29,028 nucleotides of DNA, taken from positions 26,510 through 55,537 of the forward strand of contig CAJTSE010000025.1 of assembly GCA_910578815.1 (NCBI GenBank), written 5' to 3'. Numbering within the stretch: the stretch's first letter is position 1; each line of letters starts with the position of its first letter. Positions 8,811-16,481 of this stretch are shown here, piece by piece. The notes under the pieces were generated by a model that saw only the letters and a program-made list of their open reading frames with translations, was not told where the DNA came from and did no database searches. Made by a program: the position numbers and the translations under genes. This DNA is from an uncultured Acetatifactor sp. Lineage in GTDB: Bacteria > Bacillota > Clostridia > Lachnospirales > Lachnospiraceae.

Positions 8811-8844
8811 TTACATTTCGGCTCCTAACCTTACACTTTTGTAA
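8811..8844 (-). promoter_or_regulatory. BceR-type operator upstream of the ABC transporter
   Basis: TTACA-CTTT-TGTAA (8831-8844) fits the TNACA-N4-TGTAA inverted repeat reported for BceR-like response regulators. Another TTACA half-site lies exactly 20 bp away at 8811. On the minus strand these sit just upstream of a possible -10 (TATTCT, near 8790), as expected for an activator site. Confidence 0.65.
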
Positions 8845-8940
8845 TATTTTGACGTGAAAAACGTCTCTGAAGTGTACTTGAGGCCGCGGCCAAAGACAAC
8901 CGCCGGTTGAATTTTCCTGCTTCATTCCCCTTTTCGGTTA

Positions 8941-8969
8941 TTGCGATACCTGCTGGATCGTACTATGAT
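8941..8969 (+). promoter_or_regulatory. Promoter for the HTH-methyltransferase gene
   Basis: TTGCGA (8941-8946) and TATGAT (8964-8969) are 17 bp apart, followed by an AAAGGA ribosome site before the ATG at 9005. The rest of the 303-bp divergent gap (8702-9004) holds the BceR-type box, a short GACGT-GAAAA-ACGTC hairpin and a 10-bp palindrome GGCCGCGGCC at 8882-8891. Confidence 0.6.
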
Positions 8970-9004
8970 AAAGACAACCTAAATCAACGGAAAGGACTGC
9001 GGCA

Positions 9005-9826
9005 ATGGAACATTTAAAGACGGGAGAAATCATCTGTAAAAGACGCAAAGAAATGGGACTGACCCAAAATCAACTGGCCACCTCCCTCAATATATCCTTC
9101 CAGGCTGTTTCAAAGTGGGAAAAGGGTACTGCCTACCCGGATATAGAAATGCTGCCCAAGCTGGCAGCTGCGCTGAACACGACGGTTGACGGGCTGCTTG
9201 GCTACAGCAGTGTAATGACAGACTATGACCGACGATATGATATGCAGGAATATTATTGGGGGCTTACACCAAATCGGATCTGCTATGACATCATGAAGCT
9301 GCTGCCTCCCATCAGGCCTTACCGGGTGCTGGACATCGGCTGCGGTGAAGGAAAAGACGCCGTCTTTTTTGCAAAATGCGGCTATGCGGTAACTGCATTT
9401 GATGTATCCGAGCAGGGAATCGAAAAGGCAAAAAGACTTGCAGAATATAATCAGGTGGATGTCCGCTTTTTCAAGGCCGACCTTTTTGATTACCGGCCCG
9501 ATGACCAATATCATATTATATTCAGCAGCGGCGTGCTTCATTTTGCCCCGCCCAGTATGCGGGAAGAGCTTTGTAACAGCCTGAAAGCCCACACAATCAC
9601 TGACGGCATCAATGCACTGAACGTGTTTGTAGAAAAACCCTTTATCACCCGGTCGCCTGACAGCACCAGGGATGAATCCAAACGACATCCCTGGCGTTCA
9701 GGGGAATTATTCGGTTACTATCACGACTGGTTATTTTCTGTCTGCAGAGAAGAGGTCTTTGACTGTAACAGCGGCGGCAAGCCTCATAAGCATTGTATGG
9801 ATACGCTGATTGCGCAAAAAGTATGA
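9005..9826 (+). CDS. HTH (XRE) - class I methyltransferase fusion
   Basis: A 273-residue two-domain protein. Residues about 5-65 are an XRE/Cro-type helix-turn-helix (GEIICKRRKEMGLTQNQLA, then ISFQAVSKWEKG), a DNA-binding domain. Residues about 80-270 are a Rossmann-fold S-adenosylmethionine methyltransferase with motif I VLDIGCGEGKDAVFFAKCG, and resemble TehB-like/tellurite-resistance methyltransferases. The natural substrate is unknown; a ligand- or SAM-sensing regulator or a detoxification enzyme that regulates itself are both possible. It is divergent from the BceAB-like operon and convergent with rsgA, whose stop is only about 5 bp away. Confidence 0.88.
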   Translation: MEHLKTGEIICKRRKEMGLTQNQLATSLNISFQAVSKWEKGTAYPDIEMLPKLAAALNTTVDGLLGYSSVMTDYDRRYDMQEYYWGLTPNRICYDIMKLLPPIRPYRVLDIGCGEGKDAVFFAKCGYAVTAFDVSEQGIEKAKRLAEYNQVDVRFFKADLFDYRPDDQYHIIFSSGVLHFAPPSMREELCNSLKAHTITDGINALNVFVEKPFITRSPDSTRDESKRHPWRSGELFGYYHDWLFSVCREEVFDCNSGGKPHKHCMDTLIAQKV

Positions 9827-9831
9827 AGATC

Positions 9832-10722
9832 TCAATACTTTTTACGTTCTTTCAGTTCTTTATACAACAAGCAATAATTTTCATACCGTAACCTGCTGAT
9901 TTCCCCCCGCTCCACTGCGTCGCGGATGCCGCAGATCTTCTCCGCCACATGGGAGCAGCCGCCAAACTTACAGTTTTTCTCATACCCGCCAAACTCCGGG
10001 TAATAGGCGGAAAGCTCTTCCTTTTCCAGGTCAAACAGGCCCAGAGAGCTAAAACCCGGCGTATCCAGAATATAAGTGTTTTCATCCACAGCGATCAGCT
10101 CGGAATGTCTGGTGGTATGCTTTCCCCGCTCAATCCTTTCGCTGATCTGTCCTGTCTCCATAATGGTTTCCGACTGAATACTATTGATAAGAGAAGACTT
10201 CCCCACACCACTGGGCCCTGCTACCGTGGTGGTCTTGCCCGCCAAAAGGCTTTTCAATTCCCCCGTTTTGGTGCCCTGCTTTGCGCTGATCGCCAGCGTC
10301 CTGCAGCCACACGCTTCATAAACCCGGCAATATTCCGCACCTTTGCCTTCTTCATCTATATCCTGCTTATTAAAGCAGATGATACAGGGAATCTTCTGCT
10401 GCCCCATCATGATTAAAAACCGATCCAGCAGATTAAAATTTGGCTTCGGCTTTACAATGGAAAACACCACCAGTGCCTGATCTACATTGGCTACTGCTGG
10501 GCGAATCAGCTCACTGTGCCTGGGAAGCAGATCACTTATATTTCCCAGCTGCTTTTCTTCATCTAAAACGGTAAGCTCCACATCATCCCCTACCAGGGGC
10601 TTGCGTCCGTCTTTTCGGAACACCCCTCTGGCCTTACATTCATAGATCCCAGCCGTTCCGGTCGTTCCCTGACTGTGTACATAATAAAATCCCGCGATGC
10701 CTTTTATAATCTTTCCCTGCAT
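9832..10722 (-). CDS. rsgA: Ribosome small-subunit biogenesis GTPase RsgA
   Basis: RsgA is a circularly permuted GTPase that checks late 30S assembly. The 296-residue protein has an N-terminal OB-fold, then the permuted G motifs in the order G4 (CFNKQD), G1 (GPSGVGKSSL) and G3 (DTPGF), and a C-terminal zinc site (CKFGGCSHVAEKIC). It starts 10 bp after the prkC stop in the stp-prkC-rsgA operon, a widely conserved Firmicute arrangement; phosphorylation of RsgA by the adjacent kinase is known in Bacillus. Confidence 0.97.
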   Translation of the reverse strand: MQGKIIKGIAGFYYVHSQGTTGTAGIYECKARGVFRKDGRKPLVGDDVELTVLDEEKQLGNISDLLPRHSELIRPAVANVDQALVVFSIVKPKPNFNLLDRFLIMMGQQKIPCIICFNKQDIDEEGKGAEYCRVYEACGCRTLAISAKQGTKTGELKSLLAGKTTTVAGPSGVGKSSLINSIQSETIMETGQISERIERGKHTTRHSELIAVDENTYILDTPGFSSLGLFDLEKEELSAYYPEFGGYEKNCKFGGCSHVAEKICGIRDAVERGEISRLRYENYCLLYKELKERKKY

Positions 10723-10732
10723 ATCTCACGCC

Positions 10733-12910
10733 CTACTGCGGTGTAAATTCTATCCTTCTGGTAAAGGACTTTGTCTCCGTTGTCCCCGGCTTAACCTCCA
10801 CCTGATTACCGTTCTCATCCGTAATAAACTCCGGCGGAGTGGTAACCGTGTAAGTCACCGTAAGCGTCCCTCCCGAAGAGGTCAGGTTATTGTGATTGGT
10901 AGCATAAGGAAAGCTGGCCGTATTAGTTTCGAGGATCACCAGTCCGTCATCCGCCACCAGCTTCAGCGTCACCGTAGAGCCTGTCGCATAATCCGGTGCC
11001 TCTTCCATTGTAGGTGCAACAATGGCCGTGTTGCACTTATACAATGTAGGCGAAGGCTCCGGCGCAGGTTCAGGCCCCAGGCTTACCTTAATCTGTATTT
11101 CCGTACCCTCGGCCACCTCCAGCTCCGGAGAATAACTCTGATAACAGATCAGATCCTTTGCATAAGTTGAACTGTATTCATAAGTTACCGTACCAATCTG
11201 AAGTCTTGCCTCTCCTGCAACCACTGTTCCGTCCATTTCCGTCAGTCCCAGAAGCGTCGGCACCTTAGTTTTTTTGTTTTCCTTGCCAAGGCTCACTGTC
11301 AAAGTAATCTCGCTGCCCTTAGCTGCCTTGCTTTCCGCAGCAGGAGACTGCAGAGCCACAATCCCTGCCTCCACCGTATCGGAATAAGCTTCCATTTTGG
11401 ATATTTTGAAGCCTCGGTCCAGAAGTATATTATATGCCATCTCATAGGTCTCTCCCGTAACAGAAGGCACCACTTCCGCCCTGGGACCGGCACTGGCCGT
11501 CAGCGTTACGGTACTGCCTACTGCTATCTCCGAGCCTGCCGTCACATCCGCACTGATGACAATCCCTGCCTCCAACGAATCGGATTCCTCATATTCCACA
11601 ACGGATTTCAGCCCCAGATCCTTCAATTCATTACGGATGTCTTCCACCTTTTCTCCCCTGACCTTGGGCATGGTTACATAAACCACCTCTTCCGAAGTGG
11701 AGTCATCGGAGGACTCATCAGAACCTGTTTCCCCTGTCTGAATTGGGCCATTCTGACCGGAACTGCCATTTTCTTCACCAGTCCCTATCCCGTTAATCAC
11801 ATTCACTACAAGAATAATGAGGATAATGCAGATTACGATTCCTGCTGCCACGGCAAGAAACGTAGTCACTCTCTCCATCCGCGGATTATAGTCATAATCA
11901 TCTCCGTCTTCCACTTCGTCTTCACCCTCATACATTGCCTCCGTATCGGAGCGAAGACGCATAAATTCTTCTCTTTCCGGATATTCCTCCTGATAAGCCG
12001 TGCGGTACTTGATCTGAGCCACCTCACTCTCGGTGATCATTCTTGTATCCGCATCCAGTTCCACATCATTGCGAACCACGAAATCCTCTTCCGGATTTAC
12101 CAGCGACTGCTTTAAATCTGCAATCAGCTCCTGTGCGCTCTGATACCTGCGGTCAGGGGATTTCTGACAGCATTTGAGCACAATACTCTCCACCACCCCC
12201 GGAATCTCCGGCACAAAATCCTTTGGGGAGGGAAGTTCTTCCTGTATATGCTTGATCGCAATAGCTACTGTCGTCTCTCCGTTAAACGGTACTCTTCCCG
12301 TAAGCATCTCAAACATGGTGATACCCAAAGAATATATATCGCTTTTTTCATCGCTGTAACCTCCCCTGGCCTGCTCCGGCGAAGTATAATGTACCGATCC
12401 CATGACGTTGGAGGTAATGGTATTACTGGTAGCCGCCTTGGCAATTCCAAAATCCGTCACTTTTACCTTGCCGTCTTTGGAAATAATGATATTCTGAGGC
12501 TTGATGTCCCTGTGAATAATATGATTATTGTGAGCGGCTTCGATCCCCATGCCCACCTGTATGGCAATACTGACTGCCTCTTTATAGGACAGCCTGGCCT
12601 TTTTTTCAATATATTTTTTAAGGGTGATCCCCTCAACAAGCTCCATAACAATGTAGTAAATACCGTTTTCTTCCCCTACATCATATACATTAACTATATT
12701 AGGGTGCATCAGCCCCGCTGCAGCCTGGGCTTCAATGCGGAATTTTGAGACAAAATTAGCATTTTCACTGAATTCCTGCTTTAGAACCTTCACCGCCACA
12801 AAGCGGTTCAGCTTATGACATTTCGCTTTATATACATCTGACATGCCGCCGGTCCCGATCTTTTCAAGGATCTCATACCGGTCGCCTATCATCATTCCGA
12901 TTTTAATCAT
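10733..12910 (-). CDS. prkC: PASTA-domain Ser/Thr protein kinase
   Basis: A membrane kinase that senses muropeptides or lipid II through extracellular PASTA repeats. The 725-residue protein starts at 12910, where GGAGAG sits at good distance. The kinase domain (about 12-270) has the G-loop IGTGGMSDVY, VAVKVLK, catalytic HRDIKPQNI, DFG and SPEQARGG. After an acidic juxtamembrane stretch there is one transmembrane helix at about 348-374 and three PASTA repeats at about 410-615 (MPKVRGEKVEDI, VPSVTGETYEMA, VPTLLGLTEMDG). It ends in an extra beta-rich region of about 100 residues that is not a PASTA repeat. It is followed closely by rsgA and preceded by its cognate phosphatase. Confidence 0.96.
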   Translation of the reverse strand: MIKIGMMIGDRYEILEKIGTGGMSDVYKAKCHKLNRFVAVKVLKQEFSENANFVSKFRIEAQAAAGLMHPNIVNVYDVGEENGIYYIVMELVEGITLKKYIEKKARLSYKEAVSIAIQVGMGIEAAHNNHIIHRDIKPQNIIISKDGKVKVTDFGIAKAATSNTITSNVMGSVHYTSPEQARGGYSDEKSDIYSLGITMFEMLTGRVPFNGETTVAIAIKHIQEELPSPKDFVPEIPGVVESIVLKCCQKSPDRRYQSAQELIADLKQSLVNPEEDFVVRNDVELDADTRMITESEVAQIKYRTAYQEEYPEREEFMRLRSDTEAMYEGEDEVEDGDDYDYNPRMERVTTFLAVAAGIVICIILIILVVNVINGIGTGEENGSSGQNGPIQTGETGSDESSDDSTSEEVVYVTMPKVRGEKVEDIRNELKDLGLKSVVEYEESDSLEAGIVISADVTAGSEIAVGSTVTLTASAGPRAEVVPSVTGETYEMAYNILLDRGFKISKMEAYSDTVEAGIVALQSPAAESKAAKGSEITLTVSLGKENKKTKVPTLLGLTEMDGTVVAGEARLQIGTVTYEYSSTYAKDLICYQSYSPELEVAEGTEIQIKVSLGPEPAPEPSPTLYKCNTAIVAPTMEEAPDYATGSTVTLKLVADDGLVILETNTASFPYATNHNNLTSSGGTLTVTYTVTTPPEFITDENGNQVEVKPGTTETKSFTRRIEFTPQ

Positions 12911-12967
12911 ATACGCTCTCCATTCAACCATACTGCCGACGGCTGCAATACTGCTGCCGGGCCCTGC

Positions 12968-13699
12968 CTACATCCCCGGTTCAATCAGTATCACACTGAT
13001 ATTATCCCTGCCGCCATTCTCATTGGCCCTGCGCACAAGCTCCTCCGCCTTCTCCACAATATCCCTGGCACCGTCTAACACCATGCGGATCTCTTCATCG
13101 CTTAACATGTTGGTCAGCCCGTCCGTACACATAAGGATCATATCCGACTCCTGTAGATTCACGCTGAAAAAGTCCGTTTTTATCGACTGCTCTGCACCTA
13201 CCGCCCGTGTAATGATATTCTTATCAGGATGGTTCCTGGCTTCTTCTCTTCCCATACCGCCGCTTCGGACCATATCTTCCACCCAGGAATGGTCCCTGGT
13301 AATCTGTCTGATGCCATGTTTTCCCACCAAGTACAGTCTGCTGTCACCCACATTTGCCACGGAAAGGGTTCTTTCATCACAGCTGGCCGCCACTACCGTA
13401 GTTCCCATTCCTTCCAGCTCCGGTGCCTTCTCCGCACTCCCCTTTACCATTGCATTTGCCTTCTCAACAGCCATCCTCAATACGGTCTCCGGATCCTTCT
13501 GGACCGATTCAGAAATTTCCTCCACCATGGTCGTAACGGCCAGCTTAGAAGCATAATCGCCTGCCTTATGCCCTCCCATGCCGTCCGCGACAATAAACAG
13601 ATTCGGCAGAGGACCTACCGGCGCCTCAGAAGTATATACATAATCCTGATTTAATTTTCTCTTTTTGCCAATATTGGTTACAGAAAACGTCTTGATCAC
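12968..13699 (-). CDS. stp: PP2C-family Ser/Thr phosphatase (Stp/PrpC)
   Basis: This cytoplasmic phosphatase reverses PrkC phosphorylation. The 243-residue protein has the PP2C metal motifs NQDY, VADGMGGHKAG, NVGDSRLYL, CTDGLTNML and GGRDNISVIL in order. The start is GTG at 13699, supported by GGAGGAA 11 bases upstream; no better ATG is available. It is the first gene of the stp-prkC-rsgA operon, 57 bp before prkC. Confidence 0.96.
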   Translation of the reverse strand: MIKTFSVTNIGKKRKLNQDYVYTSEAPVGPLPNLFIVADGMGGHKAGDYASKLAVTTMVEEISESVQKDPETVLRMAVEKANAMVKGSAEKAPELEGMGTTVVAASCDERTLSVANVGDSRLYLVGKHGIRQITRDHSWVEDMVRSGGMGREEARNHPDKNIITRAVGAEQSIKTDFFSVNLQESDMILMCTDGLTNMLSDEEIRMVLDGARDIVEKAEELVRRANENGGRDNISVILIEPGM

Positions 13700-13744
13700 G
13701 CTTTAAGGTTCCTCCAAAGTAACAATTCATGAACACAAACTCAC

Positions 13745-13773
13745 TGTAAAATGTTTCCACCTGTTTTTGTCAA
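13745..13773 (-). promoter_or_regulatory. Promoter of the stp-prkC-rsgA operon
   Basis: On the minus strand, TTGACA (13773-13768), a 17-bp spacer and TTTACA (13750-13745) precede the GTG start by about 45 bp. Its presence shows that the host operon keeps its own promoter, so the phage-like island begins to its right, between about 13774 and 13862. I saw no clear attachment-site repeat or terminator in that gap. Confidence 0.6.
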
Positions 13774-13862
13774 ACAACATTCTAGCACACTAAAATGAAA
13801 AGAACAAGCCACATAATTTTCGAGCCTGCTTTTTTGCATGCTTATTCTAATATACTTATTTT

Positions 13863-15473
13863 TCAGATTTCTATATTATACCCATCTGCCCTCACAATAA
13901 CCTTTCTGCAAAACTGTTCGAAATCAGCCTTCATACACAGGAAATTTTTCTTTTGATCCGCAAAATAGGTATTATTACGGGATGCGTACTGCGCCATCCA
14001 GTCGTCCAGATCCCTGTCGCATCTGTAAGAATATACCATCATAGCCAGCAGGGAAGGACGATTTTGCTCCTGCCTCAGCTTCGAGTCAATCCTGACGGTG
14101 CTTTCCAACAGGGTATCAAGCGAATCATTGTACAAGTCCATATCCTCATGCACCGTCTCTGCCTCCATACCGAGATTTTCCGCCACGAAGAACTCAATAC
14201 GATTACCGGCCGCCCCCTCACCGTCCTGGGGAGCCTTAAGCCTGCTGCCGGGCTCTTCTTCACTGTCCTTGGGAAATTTGAACCTGCTGCCAAGCTCTTC
14301 TTCACTGTCCCTAGGATCTTTAAGCCTGCTGCCAGGCTCTTCTTCACTGTCCTTGGGAGATTTATACCTGCTGCCAGGCTCTTCTTCATTGTCCCCAGGA
14401 TCTTTAAACCTGCTGCCGGGCTCCCCTTCAAATTTCTGCAGATACTTAAGCATATAATACTCCAGCATATCCAGCTTATCCGTAACAACCTGCTTATTTT
14501 TTGTACTTAAGCCCTTGTCAATTTCATCAAATAACAAACCGTTCCTGTTTCTTACTATCGGCCTCAAATTATTTTTAAATTCTTTAAGGAACTCCGCAAA
14601 CCTGCTGTCTTTCATTCCCAGCCTTGTAAATCTGTCAAACAGTGTCAGAAATACAAAGGAATCTTTTTTATTATATATGTCTTTAATGTCTTCTGTTATA
14701 ATTGTCTCCAATCTATGCAGGTTTTCCGCAAATTTATCAAACTCTTCCTCAGCCGCATTGTCATTTAAATATTTACAGGCAGACTTGGCCTGCGTCTTCC
14801 AGTTGTCAAAATGATTGGTACACATAATCGTCTCCACAACGACCCTTTCAACGGCGCCCTTTGTTTTTTCGTTTTCCGTATACACACTGTGTTCCAGAAA
14901 AAACCTGCTTCCCACAATCCGGCGGATATATCCGGCAAACCTGTCTATATAGGTAAAAGCTTTTTGGTCCGTATTCATAGAGGTATGGTTATTATATCTT
15001 TTGATATATTTGGATATCTTATTGTTATCACAGTTCTCATGAATCACCGTCTCAATCTGGTATTCGTTAAATTTCTTTTTCAGTTCTTCAGGGAGCTGGT
15101 CGAAGGTCTTGTTTTTAATGTCAAACACAGAATCTTCCCAAGTAACGGTGCCATCTTTCCTTTTCACCTTCCTTTTATAGGGAATCAAGGAATTCTCCAG
15201 AGCAGTATTAATTTTGTGCATTCCCCGCCAAAAGCTGTTTAAAGCTGTACTTCTGCAGCCTCCGTCCGTAATATGAAGCTGGGAATTTCCCTCTTCTCCA
15301 AGTATGATCGGCGGAATATACTCATCAGTAAGAACCGTGACAATCAGCTCATTAATCTGTTCTCTGCTCCAGACCATATGTCTCTGTACATCCGCATTAT
15401 TATCAATATCCCCGTCATTAATCTTTTTTAAAAACATCTCTAATGTATATGTCTGTTTCCTGGGTCTTGCCAT
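13863..15473 (-). CDS. DUF262/ParB-like-nuclease-domain protein with internal repeat
   Basis: A 536-residue protein whose first ~130 residues match DUF262: VQRHMVWSREQINELI (29-44), then IPPIILG and ITDGGCRSTAL (68-78). The family motif is DGQQR; here both Gln are replaced (DGGCR), while Asp70 and Arg74 remain. DUF262 occurs in GmrSD-type restriction proteins and in other nucleotide-dependent nucleases or regulators, but the DUF1524 HNH partner is absent. A five-copy 14-residue repeat splits the helical middle from a C-terminal domain. The start at 15473 is set by AAAGGAGG; longer forms have no ribosome site. It is the second gene of the SOS-controlled operon, 34 bp after the sigma-like gene. 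Confidence 0.8.
   Translation of the reverse strand: MARPRKQTYTLEMFLKKINDGDIDNNADVQRHMVWSREQINELIVTVLTDEYIPPIILGEEGNSQLHITDGGCRSTALNSFWRGMHKINTALENSLIPYKRKVKRKDGTVTWEDSVFDIKNKTFDQLPEELKKKFNEYQIETVIHENCDNNKISKYIKRYNNHTSMNTDQKAFTYIDRFAGYIRRIVGSRFFLEHSVYTENEKTKGAVERVVVETIMCTNHFDNWKTQAKSACKYLNDNAAEEEFDKFAENLHRLETIITEDIKDIYNKKDSFVFLTLFDRFTRLGMKDSRFAEFLKEFKNNLRPIVRNRNGLLFDEIDKGLSTKNKQVVTDKLDMLEYYMLKYLQKFEGEPGSRFKDPGDNEEEPGSRYKSPKDSEEEPGSRLKDPRDSEEELGSRFKFPKDSEEEPGSRLKAPQDGEGAAGNRIEFFVAENLGMEAETVHEDMDLYNDSLDTLLESTVRIDSKLRQEQNRPSLLAMMVYSYRCDRDLDDWMAQYASRNNTYFADQKKNFLCMKADFEQFCRKVIVRADGYNIEI
14220..14429 (-). repeat. Intragenic 42-bp repeat, five copies (14-residue unit)
   Basis: Five consecutive 42-bp units inside the DUF262 gene encode EEEPGSRxKxPxDS-like blocks starting at 14429, 14387, 14345, 14303 and 14261. 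A decayed sixth copy (EGAAGNRIEFF) follows. The frame is kept, so copy-number changes would only lengthen or shorten a charged, proline-rich linker. Confidence 0.95.
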
Positions 15474-15507
15474 CTTAGCTTCCTCCTTTGTACGCTCTCC
15501 ATAAAGG

Positions 15508-16071
15508 CTAAAATAACAGAGAAACATTCCTGTAGGAATGGATCGCAGCACAGCAATCAGCATATTGCTTTTGGCTGATATGTAATTCCTCCCTGATTTC
15601 ATTTGGATGATAACCGTTCACGCACAGCCGCAAAACGTCCTTTTGCAGATCCGACAATCTTTCTAAATATAACATCATTTTACTGCTGTACCCTGCCTCT
15701 CCTTCCCGAAGCAGCTCTTCTTCAATATTGAAGCTGTCGGCAATCGTATCACCCAGCGTTACATCCTCTTCTGTGCCGGCAGGCGCATCCAGCGAGACCG
15801 AAATTCTGTCTGCCTTTCGCTTTTCCCGATTTCTTCTTGTCATCTCTGTCTTAATCTTCCTTGACAAACAGGAATACAAAAACGCCTCAAAAGGCTGTGT
15901 GTTGTCATATCGTTTCATAACTTCTGCAAACACTTCGTTTGCAAGGGAATAAAAATCATCCAGATCTTTGTCCGATAATCCGCCAAATTTTAACAGAATC
16001 TTATCTACCAGTCTATGAAGCTTTTTTGCATTATCCTGATAATATACCGCTAATAATTGTTCCATATCCAT
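15508..16071 (-). CDS. Sigma-70-like RNA polymerase sigma factor (small)
   Basis: A 187-residue protein with sigma-70 architecture reduced to regions 2 and 4. The region 2-like part (about residues 15-85) contains DKDLDDFYSLANEVFAEV and a basic RKIKTEMTRRNREKRK stretch. An acidic linker with LGDTIADSFNIEEE follows, and the region 4-like HTH (about 135-187) contains LQKDVLRLCVNGYHPNEI and LHISQKQYADCCAAI. The start at 16071 has AGGAAAGG six bases upstream; a GTG at 16176 has a ribosome site that is too close. It is the first gene after a LexA-boxed promoter and is followed by the DUF262 gene. It probably redirects transcription when SOS is induced; target promoters are unknown. Confidence 0.8.
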   Translation of the reverse strand: MDMEQLLAVYYQDNAKKLHRLVDKILLKFGGLSDKDLDDFYSLANEVFAEVMKRYDNTQPFEAFLYSCLSRKIKTEMTRRNREKRKADRISVSLDAPAGTEEDVTLGDTIADSFNIEEELLREGEAGYSSKMMLYLERLSDLQKDVLRLCVNGYHPNEIREELHISQKQYADCCAAIHSYRNVSLLF

Positions 16072-16144
16072 ACACCTTTCCTGTACTTTCATATACCCAT
16101 TTCTTTCTGCTTCCTCTTTAATTCTCACTTCCCTTTGCTTCTTC

Positions 16145-16198
16145 CTACCTCTTTGTTTCTTCCTTCGTAAATCCACCCTCCTTATTTTCTTCTTCCAT
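16145..16198 (-). CDS. 17-codon leader ORF ahead of the sigma-like gene
   Basis: The first ATG after the LexA-controlled promoter has a good ribosome site (GAGGA, 4 bases) and opens a 17-residue, very charged peptide (MEEENKEGGFTKEETKR) ending 74 bp before the sigma-like start. It may be a leader peptide or a chance ORF. Confidence 0.35.
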   Translation of the reverse strand: MEEENKEGGFTKEETKR

Positions 16199-16222
16199 GT
16201 TTTCCTCTTTCTCTATATCCCA

Positions 16223-16251
16223 AGTATAGAACACATGTTCTTGTCTGTCAA
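16223..16251 (-). promoter_or_regulatory. Sigma-A promoter of the sigma/DUF262 operon
   Basis: On the minus strand TTGACA (16251-16246), exactly 17 bp, and TATACT (16228-16223): a perfect -35 and a 5/6 -10. A LexA box (16228-16241) fills the space between them and touches the -10, the classic place for repression. The 5' leader would be about 145 nt. Confidence 0.88.
16228..16241. promoter_or_regulatory. LexA (SOS) box 1
   Basis: AGAACACATGTTCT fits the Gram-positive LexA/DinR core GAAC-RNRY-GTTC at every specified position and overlaps the core promoter of the sigma-like gene. Confidence 0.85.
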
Positions 16252-16259
16252 TACTATTT

Positions 16260-16273
16260 CGAACTAATGTTCT
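16260..16273. promoter_or_regulatory. LexA (SOS) box 2
   Basis: CGAACTAATGTTCT has the GAAC-N4-GTTC core, with one departure (T where the consensus has a purine). It lies 32 bp from box 1, about three helical turns, on the side facing the rightward genes. It may help box 1 cooperatively or control rightward transcription. Confidence 0.7.
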
Positions 16274-16481
16274 TTTTCTTGGATTTATTAAATATTAAAA
16301 TATCTGCTGTACCATTATCCGTACTCAACAAGCTCTCACGGAAACTTTGAAATTTTTTAAAAAAACAATCATGAAATGTAGAAATACATAGTATGACCGT
16401 TACGAAAGCTCCATGATGCTTAAGACTTTCGTAATTATTTGAAAATCCGATCATCGGAGAAAGGAGACGCATAAGCATTCA
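16274..16481 (+). promoter_or_regulatory. Rightward leader region with several inverted repeats
   Basis: No convincing sigma-A promoter is visible here, although all rightward genes must be expressed from this side or further in. The region holds ATGTA-GAAA-TACAT (16376-16389), TTACGAAAG / CTTTCGTAA (16400-16408 and 16426-16434, 17-base loop), and CCGAT-C-ATCGG (16447-16457) just before an AAAGGAG ribosome site. These may be operators or the recognition region of the element's own transcription factors; that is inference. Confidence 0.45.

Noticed and set aside
13953..14510. 185-codon plus-strand frame inside the DUF262 gene
   Set aside because: It is the antisense of the 42-bp repeat; its apparent repeats are only the mirror of the real gene.
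13863..15602. Longer 579-residue form of the DUF262 protein
   Set aside because: The extra 43 residues overlap the sigma-like gene and have no ribosome site; AAAGGAGG marks the start at 15473.
16254..16478. 74-codon minus-strand frame upstream of the sigma-like gene
   Set aside because: It overlaps the LexA boxes and promoter, has no ribosome site, and reads through the inverted repeats.
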